A stretch of 64,000 nucleotides of DNA from Typha latifolia. Its lineage: Eukaryota > Streptophyta > Magnoliopsida > Poales > Typhaceae. The notes below the pieces were generated by a model. It made no database searches and was not told the DNA's origin. It worked only from the letters and a program-made list of their open reading frames with translations. A program made the translations under genes and the position numbers. Positions 42,697-55,989 of this stretch are shown one piece after another. The stretch is from NCBI GenBank assembly GCA_019914945.1, contig CM034106.1, positions 7,750,001 through 7,814,000 of the forward strand, written 5' to 3'. Each line of letters begins with the position of its first letter. Within the stretch, counting starts at the first letter, position 1.

Positions 42697-44280
42697 CTTT
42701 CTCTAAACGATGATCGCCCTTTTGGGTATCAACCTTCTTATGCTCATTTGCGATCGCTTAGATGTGCATGCTATCTAGTTTTGGATCCTATTAGCCGAGG
42801 TAAACTCGAGTTCAAGTTTATTTAATGTGTCTTTATTGGCTACAGTGGGCAAACAAAGGTAATCACTGTCTTAATTTATCTAGCGGCTGCATTTATATAT
42901 CTCGCTATGTCATTTTTCACAAGACCTTTTTCCCTTTGCCTCAATTATCACTAATGTCACACATTGGTTCTTCTGTGGCTTTCCAATCAATACCATTTCC
43001 TAGTCTACTATCTCAAACTGTTGTTAGTTCTATTTCTAGATGTATTTCAACATTGTCAACTTCAACTTCTACTCAAGATGCACCCACAATAGATGTATTT
43101 CTAGTCTTTTTTTCTTTGGCTCGATTACCACATGTTTCACCCAGCGACTCTTCTTTGGCTTTGCAATCAATACCATTTCCCACTCCTCTATCTTGGTCTG
43201 CCATCAATTCTATTTCTAATTGTACTTCACCACTATTAGCGTCAACTTCTCCTCAAGATGCACCCACAACATATATATCCTCATTACTTGTTGTCCAAGA
43301 GTCTCCTCACATGATCTCAAATCCTTCCATGTTCGTATCTAGTTCTAGGTCACTCTCTTCTTCATCGACTGATGACAACCATCTTCTTTAGTCCATGTCA
43401 TCACCGTGACTTAATCACAACCATTGAATGCACTTATTGCTCCCCCTATTTCTAGCCATCACATGGTCACTTGCTCTAAGAATTGCACTCGTTGTCCGAA
43501 GGTACTATTTGCTACTTGGCATCCAATTTCGTTAGCACTTACAACCACTATGTGAGCTCTTCACTTGAACCCACCTCATATTGCCAAGTTACCCATAATC
43601 CAAATTGGGTTCGTGCCAGGCGAGGAGAGACAGAGGGTCTTCACAACAATGACGTGTGGTCACTTGCTCCATATTCTCCCTTTATGAATGTGGTTGGATG
43701 TAAATGGGTTCTCAAGCTCAAACAGTACGCAGACAGTTCTATTGATTGTTATAAAGCACGCCCGATGGTAAAGTCTTCCATCAATGCCATAGTTTTGATT
43801 TCAATGAGATCTTTAGTCTGTCAAGTCTGGGACTATACGTCTAGTTCTCTCTTTGGCTTTCACTTTGTGTGGATTTTGCATCAATTGAATGGAAATAATG
43901 CTTTTTTTCACGGTGATCTCTAGAAAGTTGTCTACCTTCAACAATCTACTAGATTTATTGATTCTCATCATCATGTCTATCGTCTACATAAAGCATTGTA
44001 CAAGCTCAAGCAATCTCCTGGTACCTGGTACACAAAATTCACATCTCCTTTATATTGGTTTTCAGTGTTGTGAACAAGATGTCTCCTTATTTATTTGGCA
44101 AAAGGGCCTACATATTTTATGTGGATGATCTCATTATTACCAATAACACTTCTTCTATGATTTTTGGCCTTATCAAACATCTTTCTAAGCATTTTTGCTG
44201 TGAAGTATCTTCGCAAGTTACATTATTCTTTAGGAATACAGGTTATCTGGATACCAATTTTCTTTAATTCTTTTCCAGAC
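42697..44280 (+). pseudogene. Old Ty1/copia element, 3' part: late integrase to reverse transcriptase, decayed
   Basis: Broken frames resume the older element: YAHLRSLRCACY near 42735-42770 and, after a shift, GNHCLNLSSGCIYISRYVIF (integrase C-terminal region). A Ser/Thr/Pro-rich linker follows, then RT pieces NVVGCKWVLKLKQYADSSI, HQLNGNNAFFHGDL, RLHKALYKLKQSPGTWYTKF and a shifted YVDDLIIT near 44118-44142. About 100 residues of integrase expected between 31751 and 42697 are missing, so a deletion accompanied the insertion or followed it. Non-functional. Confidence 0.8.
42957..43316 (+). repeat. 180-bp tandem duplication in the old copia linker
   Basis: Two adjacent 180-bp units (42957-43136 and 43137-43316), both carrying CAATCAATACCATTTCC and TCAAGATGCACCCACAA exactly 180 bases apart. 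Translated, this is a repeated 60-residue Ser/Thr/Pro-rich linker between integrase and reverse transcriptase. Confidence 0.75.
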
Positions 44281-44940
44281 AAAATATGCACTTGATATCC
44301 TTGAGTTAAATCGACCAAGAGTCCTTTAGAAGCCAAGCCAGTCTCCAACTTTCGGACTGTAATAAATTTTTGTATATATATACTTTGCTATCAAGATAAT
44401 CAAGCCTCACAATATCATCTTTTATTTTTGAGACTAGAGGATCTAATCTGATTGCTGCTCGGGTGCTGCCCAATATCAGAAACTTAACTCAGGATGTCAC
44501 CATGGATGTTTCGTATGATGAAATCTAGTAGAGGTTCACTGGCACTTACTTGCTAACTTCTCTTAGATTTGGTAATACCATCTTCCTTTGAAGCTAAATA
44601 TCTTCTTTTTGTTAGATCTAATCTTGCCAAAAAAAGTCTTCTCATGACCCCTTTCCTGTGCCCTCTGTGATGAGGAGATTGATTTGATGGAATATTTCTT
44701 TCTCGTCGCCATTTTACTCTGACAATAGTTAACATCATCAATTTCAAGATCAGATTCTCATCAATAGTCAATTCAAGTCACGATTCTAAGCCTTGAGATT
44801 CCTCATCTTTATTGTTCGGGGAAAAATTTGGCGAGAGCGCAAGAAAATAATTTTCAACTTCAAACCTCTCATCCTAGTTAGCTTTCATCTATAATTTGTA
44901 TCTTTATAAATTCTTCACTCTAAATTTATAATTGGATGCC
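44281..44940. other. Old copia 3' LTR remnant, then unassigned sequence
   Basis: Near 44380-44410, TTTGCTATCAAGATAATCAA matches the end of the old element's 5' LTR near 29970, so a piece of the 3' LTR survives. From about 44420 to 44940 I recognise nothing. Confidence 0.5.
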
Positions 44941-45985
44941 TAGAGGTAATCATCTAGCGGGCCGAGCCGAATTAGAGCCGAGTTTTTCGGGCCAACCGGG
45001 CTAAAATATTTGTTTATTGCCCGGCCCACTAATAATAGGTCTAACATAATGGGTTAAATATAAAAATATTATATTTTATTAGGTTGAGTTTAATGGGCTT
45101 ATACGAAGACATTTTAATTATTTTTCATAGAAACATACTTATATATTAATATATAGTTTACTAAATATCTAATGTGTGGCTAAAAAAAATTATAGGAATA
45201 TACATGTATATGGGTACGGGTGAAAATGGGTTGGACTAACTCCAACTCGAGCTGCTATCTGACCTAATTCGGATAAAAAATTTCTATTCATTTGGATACG
45301 GATTAAAATATGGATAGCATTTTTGAAAAGAACTCGGATACGGATTCGGATACAGGTCCGATATAATTTTCAGATTCGAATATCCATTTATCCTACATAG
45401 TTTTTTGAATGATTTACAGTTTAAATTAGTTTGCTTATTTAAATAGTAAATATTGATATTGTTACTAATGATGTATTATATATTATTTATAGAGATTAAT
45501 TTTTCTAATGTTATATATATTTGACATACAAAAAATATATTTTTTGTGAAACTCTTAATACTTTTGTGTTAATTATGCCTAAATAAAAAATCATAATTTG
45601 TTTAAAATTCGATCAACATCCGTCTAAGATCCGATCCTTTATCCGAAAATTATCTGTTTCCATTTACTTAGGATATGCTTTTAAAGTTTGCTATCCGTCC
45701 AATATCTAAATCTGTATCTGGACTAAAGATATGGATCCAAATGTAAGTTGAGCACTATCCGATCCATATCCGATCCGTTTTCACCCTTAATTATGTGTCA
45801 GGCCATAGATAAGAGTAGTGGGTCGGGTCTTTCAGGCCGGGTCGAACAAGAAAGGCTTAGCCCATGCTATCCACTATCATCTTAGGCTTAGGTCGAGCCG
45901 GGCCCAATTGAGCTTCAGCCAAACTTAGCTCGATTAAAATTGGGCGAGCCAAGTTTGAGTGGGTCGGGTCTAGTGATTATCTCTA
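44941..45985. mobile_element. hAT-type element with a second hAT element nested in it
   Basis: The ends are TAGAGGTAATCATCTAG and, reverse-complemented, TAGAGATAATCACTAGA. The 8-base flanks TGGATGCC and ACAATGCC agree at 5 of 8, compatible with a decayed duplication. Subterminal sequence is rich in CGGGCCGAGCC-like words. It has no coding capacity. It carries the element at 45215-45789. Confidence 0.65.
45215..45789. mobile_element. 575-bp non-autonomous hAT element, relative of 18510-19095 (opposite orientation)
   Basis: The ends are TACGGGTGAAAATGGG and, reverse-complemented, TAAGGGTGAAAACGGA. Inside are the same GGATACGGAT-type subterminal words and AT-rich core as at 18510-19095, in inverse orientation. 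The flanks TATATGGG and ATTATGTG agree at 5 of 8. It is older than its relative, judging by end decay. Confidence 0.75.
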
Positions 45986-46388
45986 ACAATGCCCCATTAT
46001 TTCTCCCAAAAAGAAAAAGTACCTCCTAGGTATGAGACTTCCTAAAGTAAAAATAGGTTATGGATATAGTAATATCATCCAAATCAAATTGCTTAACTAA
46101 ATTCATGTCTGTGTTTTAAAATACGGCTAAGGCGGAGCATCTACCCTTGCAAAAGAAATAGGCGACATAGTTTAGCGATTAGACGGACAAGGCGCTTTAT
46201 ATATATATAATTATTTTTATTTATTTTAATATTAAATCATCTTAGCGTTAACTTTTTGCATTGAGTTATATAACAAGAGTGACAACCATCTCATGACCAA
46301 GGAAGTCATGGGTTTGACTCAAATCTTAAATAATATTATAGAAAAAAATTATTTGGTGGTTTGGCGGCTTAGCTTAACAGCTCGGCTG
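45986..46388. other. AT-rich spacer, nothing certain
   Basis: This contains GTCATGGGTTTGACTCAAAT near 46307, vaguely like a tRNA-type B box of a SINE, but no A box at the right distance or poly-A end could be placed. No gene was seen. Confidence 0.35.
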
Positions 46389-48972
46389 TGACGCCCCCGT
46401 TCTGCACGAGCACATGCATGCCCACGCGCCCACACGGCACGCGCGGTGCATGCGACAAGACGGGCGGGGCCCGTCACGCACTGATACACTTATATTCAAC
46501 ATAATTTATCTCAGAGGTCAATCATATTATCAACCAAATAAATTTGTTAATATATGAATGTCGAAGTCCACAACAACCATACTAGACAGCTACATAATCT
46601 GGTAGGGCCCACACAGGCAATGATAAACCATCAAGATACAACTAAAATTACTAATACATGAGTACACTATAATATGACTTGTATTATACAAATCATCGTC
46701 TATACAATGGAGTACAAATATTAAATAATGATACAACTCAATATCTAGATAAACTATCTTCTATACTATATCACGTCTATAGCTCACCTCATCTTTGCTC
46801 TAAAATATCTCCTCAGGATATCTCAAGTCGTTATTACGTACCATAATATCTAGGGGTTAGAAAAGAAATAAAGAGAGTCATGAGCAAAAGGCTCAATGAA
46901 TAGACTTTACCTCAAATCTGTGATGCCAAACAAAGAGTAAATCATGTACTAGATAATATGAGTCAGAATGAGCATCATGTCATGAATGAGTTTATAAATG
47001 TGTCCTCAATAATAATATATAAATAAAAGATAGATAACATATCATAACTGATAAAAGTATATAATCCTCGACAATAAACACATCTTCATATCATACTATC
47101 ATCATAATTCTCTCTCAAATATGACACATGATGTATGCCAACCATGACCATGTTATGATATCAAATGCAACCATATATGACGTATATTAACTACTTGATA
47201 ATTAAGTAATTAGATGATAATGAAATCATATACATTTCTCAACATCTCACTCATCAATGTCATCTCTATATGTTATCATCACACTAGACCATTGTACGCA
47301 GTCAACACCTAGTACCCGGTCTTAACATCATGCTCGAAGGCTTAAAGCATACTTTGTCATTCGCAAGGAGTATCTCAAATATAATCATACCATGTTATCT
47401 GCTAAGGGTATCAATATCCATTTAGACCGAGCACCCTTTTAGCTGATAGAAACCTCGTGAGGATAACTCGTCACATATGTCTTAGCGAACGATATGTGTC
47501 TGAATGTCTATTGCGCACACAAACTAACGGCCTCGGACGTAAGGCCACAGGATTGCGGCTATGTCAAGCAATCAATCATTCACCAAGAGCGTCTTAATCC
47601 TCGCGCCCACTTGGATATCCTTACGCTTTCTATCAACTATCTTATCAATTATATTTCATGCTTTCCTTTTAAATGACAGATCATATGCATATATTCAGTA
47701 CTATAACAAGTCAATGCATAACAAAAATTTAGGTGGAACATGAATCAAGAGAAAAATAATGCAATATAGTCTCCAATCATGTAGCAACACATGCATACTC
47801 ATGCTTAGATCAACCAAACATAAAATTATAACAGTATAGTCATCTCTAATTATCTCTATATATCATCATCATATTCATATCTAAGATCAGTCTAATTACA
47901 TGCATGATAAAATATGCTCAACTGTAATCATGTCTAGATAAAGTCATATAATCATACTGGAGACCAAAACATGCATGTACATAATATATAGTATAATCTA
48001 ATTTGAGAAAGACGTTTAGGGAATAAGACTACTCACATCTGATCAAAAGACACAACTCATATGTCCCTCACATCCGGCAACCGAGGGACAACTCATCCTA
48101 ACAGGATCCACGGAGTCTCATATAAGGGGTTCAGGATCTAAAAATATTTAAATAGCATGAAGTTAGCCGTTGATCTAATTAAAATACGTTCATGTAAAAT
48201 ATGATGATTTATTAGGTTTTAGAATTTCTACTTATCTTTATAACTAGCTAGATTTTTAATTATAAATAAAAATAAAAATATAGATAAAAGCCTAATTATA
48301 ATTAAATTGTGGTTCTCACTCTATCTTGATTAATTAAAGATTATATAGTCATTACTTTATAAAATAATAAATAAATAAGCCTAGTGTTTTATTTGTTACA
48401 AAATAATAATATATAATAAATTATTAAAATTACTTAAAATGTATCTCATAAGAATATTAGTATATAAATCTGATAATTATAATTTACAAATCTATCTATT
48501 AATCTAATAGAGATATGAATAAATAAATAAAAATAAGTATAAGTATTACCTATATTTATACCTAATTAATCATTAATTATATAAATTATAATTAATAATA
48601 ATCATATTGAAGAATATATGTTATTATTAAAATAATAATGTCTAGATACTCTATTTGCATTAATTAAAAAGGAAATACCTAAATAAATAATATAAATAAA
48701 ATAAAACAAAATAAATAAAATAAATAAATAAAACACTGCCACCAATGCTAGGTTCGGCCTAGCACTGCCTGCTACAATGCTAGGTCGGGCCCAGCATTGT
48801 GTAGAATGAGAAGGAGAAGAAGCTAAGGAAGGAGAAAAAGCTGAGGAATAAGAAGAAGAAAGAAGAAATAAGGAGAAGAAGAAGAGAAGAAAAGAAGAAA
48901 GAGAAGAGGGGACCGAGCCGGTGGGGAGTGGGCTCGGCCACTGCTGGTCAGCCGGCGGCTTGGTTCCGACGA

Positions 48973-49053
<81 letters not shown>

Positions 49054-49320
49054 CTCACCTTGGCCATCGTGGCAGCAGTGGCGGTTCGACGACGATAATA
49101 GTGAGAGAGAGAGAGAGAGAGAGGAGAGTGAGAGAGAGGCCGTAAGGGAGAGGGGAGAGAAATAAAAGAGAGAGAGGCGGTGGGGTTGGTGGCGCCGGGG
49201 GCGCACCGTGACCAATTGGCGCAGCCAGTTTGGCTGCGGCGACACTAGGGGGTGCGTAGCACCCCCATGTCACACCCATTTGCATGGGCACGAGGCCGAC
49301 CACGTTGTGCCCATAACCTA
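46389..49320. repeat. Large non-coding repeat block, possibly an LTR of a non-autonomous element
   Basis: It starts at an abrupt change to GC-rich text (TGTGACGCCCCCGTTCTGC) and continues through 2.3 kb of AT-rich non-coding sequence to a GC-rich end near 49180-49310. Phrases such as GAGCAAAAGGCTCAATGAAT are seen in LTR-like plant repeats (weak, from general experience). There is no protein and no clear second LTR. The reading as a reverse-oriented large LTR is only a guess. Confidence 0.3.
48976..49051. repeat. (GA)38 microsatellite
   Basis: An unbroken run of about 38 GA dinucleotides, with a shorter (GA)n run at about 49101-49135. A spurious open frame of Ser-Leu repeats runs through it on the minus strand. 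Confidence 0.95.
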
Positions 49321-50145
49321 ATTTTTTTTAATTCTGTTGTCAGTGCGATTGATTTGAAGGAGCTGCTCAGCAGCACGACGACTAAGAACAAATCTTAACA
49401 GCATTTGATTCAGAACATAACGCACATGATTTGAAGCCTAAGTTAAACAAGTTACTATATTAACTAAAAAACTTGGTAAGATCTAAGTATCTCTTTATCT
49501 AGAGAGGATTAGACGGTTAACCCATTGTTCAGTATATATTTAACCTTCGGCTCATGAACGATAAAATAAAAAAGTGACAATCCTCACTTTTAGCCTTAGC
49601 GCTATATAATAAAAGTGACGACCCTCAAACCCCAACCGTCTTATAAAATATTACATCAAATAATTCAGTACCGACCAAAATAATAAATCACTAAGTAAAA
49701 TGTTTAATGCTGCGTTCGAGTTCTACATGCAATTTTTTCTTTCATTTCTGTACTCTTTCTATCATAACATAAATATCCGAAAGTGAGTGACTTTTAGTGT
49801 TGAAGAAAAATAGTTTGTGACGCAGAAATGTACTACTTCCTGACACATAAGATGAAATCAGAAAACTCACAAAATAACAAACAATGGGTACACCGTACAC
49901 TAAGAAAAGGTATTATAAAACACAAAAAGAAGAGTTCATTGTTGAGGATAAGTAGCTAATAAAATATTCGGCCAGCACTGGTGTCAAGTAGGAAAATTAT
50001 AACAGAAGATATTATATATTCTCATTTCTGGATCAGGAGCGACAGCATACTTGAATTTATCAGTAGTTCCAGAATTTAGATCAGCCTTCATTTCTGCGCT
50101 GTCACCTGAGCTTACTTTGTCGAACTGGCCATTTGCTTGATCCTG
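49321..50145. other. Intergenic sequence downstream of the 50-kb gene
   Basis: AT-rich; it includes the in-frame continuation beyond the TAG of the neighbouring gene (to about 49987) and its probable 3' UTR. No other gene is recognised. Confidence 0.45.
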
Positions 50146-52597
50146 CTATCCCATGTTTGCAACACTTTCATTGTCGTTGTCTGCGTCTTCTAAATCCAAG
50201 TTTAAATTTAGATCAGTTCCATTGCCATCTTTGTCAAGAACTTGAATCATTTCTGAAGCCTGGAATAGGAGACCAATCTTAGAAGTTCACTCTGATCTCA
50301 GGAAATGTGGAGACCTCAAGATCCTTGCCATATACACGTTCCAAAAGGAAAACATTTCAGAAAAATGATATCAAATCATTACATATGCTTTATTAAATGC
50401 TCACATCGAAAAATAAGAGCTTGAAACTTAAAAATCAACACTGTCATGCCAAAATAAGCAAGATCATAATAAAACTCACATTGCATTTCTGAAACTTCTG
50501 GGTAAACAACACTTAGTCACTAGCTTCGCAAGTTGGAAAGAAAATGCTGAAACATAGCAGCAATTGTCTGAAAGTTCATAAAGTGCTTCTAAAGACACTG
50601 CTAAGTTTATGGCATTGTTGAACAGATGACCCCAAAAACCATCCTCCATACATTTTGAGCTACTAAAAAGAATCCAAAGGCACTAGGGTAGGTTTTAGGA
50701 ATCAAATTTGACATGTTCAGGTAACAGGGCTCAATTTACCATGACATATATGGTAAAGTGTAAACTCATAATTTTTTTGAAGACGAAATTTTTGTTCATA
50801 TGCCATGCAAGTATTGAGCAACCAAAAGTAGTATCCATAACTCAATTTGTTCTCCTACTGTTGCTCTCACATAGTTTCCCAGTATTTGTTGTTAGAAATG
50901 ATAGGCAGAACAGAAGATATATGGTCTAATATGTGTAAAGAATAATATGGTTTAATGAAAGTCATAAATTAATTGAAAGTTTAAATCTGGAAATAGATGC
51001 TCCCATTGATGAAAAGGAAAAACAAAGATAGCACTTTAGTTTAAAATGTTCAACTATGGCAAAGTTTATATGTAGATGCATAATAGTTTTGTTGAAATAA
51101 CAATCTAAATACCTGAGATTCTTGCATCGGGACATCATTCATATCAATTTTCTGATTAAAAGGCTCAGTTTTGGGAAGGGATGGCTTAGCATCGCCAGGT
51201 TTATTATCGTCTCCAGATTTGGCAGTAGCCACTTGTTTTTGATCTTCAATTACAGAAACCTGCAGTGCATATGAGAGTCGTAAGAATAAACTGATGGGCC
51301 TGACGCAAGAATAAGATGCAGAATATTACACTTTCTGCCAACGTAAGTTTAATTCAACTTAAAATAGTACTTGAAGAAATTTCACTTGGCGTACCATTCA
51401 GAGGGCATAACTAATTGCGACAGTTAAGAATTGCCACTCTTATTGGCACAAAACCAGCATTTAAACAACCTATGTTAACTAGTAAGACTGCCTAAATGTT
51501 TTACTGACCCAATCCCTGGGATAGCAAGAGTTTCTTGCACTAGCATGCACCTTTTACACATAAATGGCATGTCAAAGAATAATTCATTGGTTGACAGATT
51601 AGAAGACAAACAAAAGATACAGGCTTTTAGCTCAAAGTATGGCCTTCCTACCTCTACATCCTATACCTCCTAAATCAGTTATGCATGGCAGGCTAAGAAG
51701 AAATCAAGCCAAATGATTACCTTCTGTTTTCTAAAATCACGAGTCTTTTCCTCAATGTAGCACAACTCTAAAGTTTAACAGACTTAATTAAACAAATGAG
51801 AGTTCCATTATCTACAGGTAATCGTTTGTCTTTTTATTCTTCTACCATCTTCACCACTGCAGTTTAGAATTCACTGTAAGCAATAAAAATGAATACATCT
51901 TCTCATTCTTTTTGGATTAAAAAGGTGACCTTGTCTCATTGTCTCTGTCAAAACTGATGGAAGTTATCCAAATATCAAGATAACCAAGTAACAACTAGCG
52001 AACAACTAAGCGAACCCAAATCCCAATCCAGCTAAAACAAGTAAACATCAAAACTTTATAACAAAACAACAGCATAACCAACACCACTATTCTACTTACA
52101 ATAAGAAATAACTCCGTTGCTACACTTCTGAGAGGGGAAAAAGAGAACCCTCAAAACCCTATCATCGTGACCACAAAATTAGCCACCAAACAGAACCCAA
52201 ATCAATAAACTAGAACAGATCCACTTGCCCCTAAACTTACAATTCAAAGCCCCTCAAACTGATCAAACGGACCAAGAAAAAGGACAAAGAAAAGGAATTT
52301 TTATTTTAAAGTTAGATTACTCACCGGAACGTAGCGGCACGTTCTCACATGCAACTCCTCGGAGTTGAGTCCTTCGGAGGCGCTGCCGTTGGTCGGGGTC
52401 CACTTGTAGATAAGGAGATTGGAGCGGTTGTTGCTGTTATTGTTAGTCTTGGCGTTGTTGGTGGTGGTGGAGGAATTAGGGTTCGGGTTAGAGAACGGGA
52501 CCCACCTCTTCTTCCACTTTCTCACCGGTCCGGTGAAGACGGCGGTTGGGCCGAACCGAGTTGATGACCGGCCAAGACGCGCTCCGACGCCCTCCAT
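50146..52597 (-). CDS. Small plant protein of unknown function, 3 exons, EAR-like C-terminus
   Basis: Exons (minus): 52325-52597, 51113-51259 and 50146-50259. All GT-AG borders are in phase 0, giving 177 aa. It opens MEGVGARLGRSSTRFGP and continues FTGPVRKWKKRWVP, a basic, conserved-looking block that I associate with plant proteins of unknown function. Next come an Asn-rich low-complexity stretch (about residues 37-60), IYKWTP, and a block ending CRYVP at the first exon border. Exon 2 is charged and Lys/Pro-rich. Exon 3 ends in an acidic region containing LNLNLDLE, an LxLxL pattern like the EAR repression motif (pattern only). There is no signal peptide or membrane span, so a nuclear or cytosolic protein is likely. 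Oddity: the frame stays open for 53 codons after the TAG at 50146-50148. Confidence 0.72.
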
Positions 52598-52930
52598 GGA
52601 ACCGGTGACACGAGAGAAGCGGAGGGGAGAGTGGAGAGACGAGTGTTTTTTTTTTTAATTTTTTTTTATGCTGTTTGGCCCCTAAAAAGTTGACACCTTT
52701 TATTTCTTTCTCTGCAGATCAGAAAATAAATATATATTACACTTACATCCCTGAAGTACTAGATATTTTCACGTCAACTCCCGCGTTTATTTTTGGTGGC
52801 AACTATGTAAATTTTTAAAAAATGCTGAGACCGGCGAAGCTCATCTCTGGCTCTGCTTGACTCCATAGTTAATGGAGCCAGCTCAAAAGCAGCATAGGTG
52901 CCTCCGGATTTTTCTAAGCAGTTCAAAGCT
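52598..52930 (-). promoter_or_regulatory. Upstream region of the 50-kb gene
   Basis: Contains a T-run on the plus strand at 52647-52669 and AT-rich sequence. It should hold the 5' UTR and promoter by position. No defined element was placed. Confidence 0.35.
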
Positions 52931-53875
52931 CCTACCTAACTCAGTTCAGTGATTGGGAGGACACCGGAGGAAATCTTGGGCGAGATCAAGAAGCTGCTTG
53001 AGGATTGTGCGATAGTGGATCCTACGATTCTAGCACACTGTAGAGTGAAGTGGTGACTGTCGTTGTTTGGGAGGTTCTTAGGTAGAGCTATTCTATCACC
53101 TAGGTTGAAGATGATGTTGGCTAAGTTATGGAATGCAAATAGAAGGATTGTTAGTGTCCGTTATAGCAAATGGCTTCTATGTAGTCAGATTTGAAAGGGA
53201 TGAAGATATGCTAAAATAAAGAGATGGTTTTAGATCAATACTAAAAGATATGGATGTGGCTTTAAATAAACACATTAGTGGGCTTGCTAGCTAAAGACAA
53301 AAGGAGGGACTTGTCACTATGAAAGATAATATGGATGGCAATCTAGAAAGGATTATAGTAATAAGGAAAATATTGGGGAAGACAATCAATCAATGTCAGT
53401 GGCAGGTGTTATCATTCACCTAGGTGATGGGTGTCCTAAACAAGCCAAGATAGCATTCATAAAGATTGTGAAAGTGGCTAGGGTGAAGCCTTTCTCCTTG
53501 GCAGAAGTTTATCTAAAAAATGTCTTCCACAATTGGGTAGCTTTTATAAGCAAAGGACTGATTTATTGACAACAATAGTCTCCTCTAAAGACTCATCGGC
53601 AGATAGTACACCAGCTCAAAAGGGCCACTATTAGGAAACAGGAGTAGCAAGAACTCATATGTGATCATGCCATAGCCCTCTACAAGCACCAAGAGATAGA
53701 TGGGATAGAGGTGGACAATACTTTGATTGTTAAGTCCCCGTCCGAAAAGGGTGTAGAGCGGCTTAGCTCTCTCCTCGAGAAGCCTACATTTTCTTTTTTG
53801 TTTTACTAGTTAAGACTGTAATGAAACTATTAATAAGAAACACTATCTGGACTTTATCACCAAAAAAAAAAAAAA
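52930..53875 (+). pseudogene. 5'- and internally truncated LINE remnant with a poly(A) tail
   Basis: The plus-strand frame gives EEILGEIKKLLEDCAIVDP and, after a stop, LSLFGRFLGRAIPSPRLKMM and KLWNANRRIVSVRYSKWLL. This has the shape of the N-terminal ORF1 domain (DUF4283-like) of plant L1 LINEs. Only ORF1-like pieces are seen; the RT is absent. The copy ends in an A-run at about 53861-53875 after ATCTGGACTTTATCACC. Target duplications were not found with confidence. Confidence 0.6.
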
Positions 53876-55829
<1,954 letters not shown>

Positions 55830-55957
55830 CCGACGTGAAAGCCAAAACAAAAAAAAAAGAGAAAGAAATAGATATATGAGCTTGTATTTTTTTCTATGGA
55901 TTTATGATAAGTTTATATGGATTTACCGTAGTTTTCTATAGATTTACAAATACTTTT

Positions 55958-55987
<30 letters not shown>

Positions 55988-55989
<2 letters not shown>

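Noticed and set aside
46250..46390. tRNA-derived SINE
   Set aside because: Only a weak B-box-like sequence; no A box at the right spacing, no tail and no target duplication.
48823..49245. 140-codon minus-strand open frame of Ser-Leu repeats
   Set aside because: It is the translation of the (GA)n microsatellite; composition is low-complexity and no family is visible.
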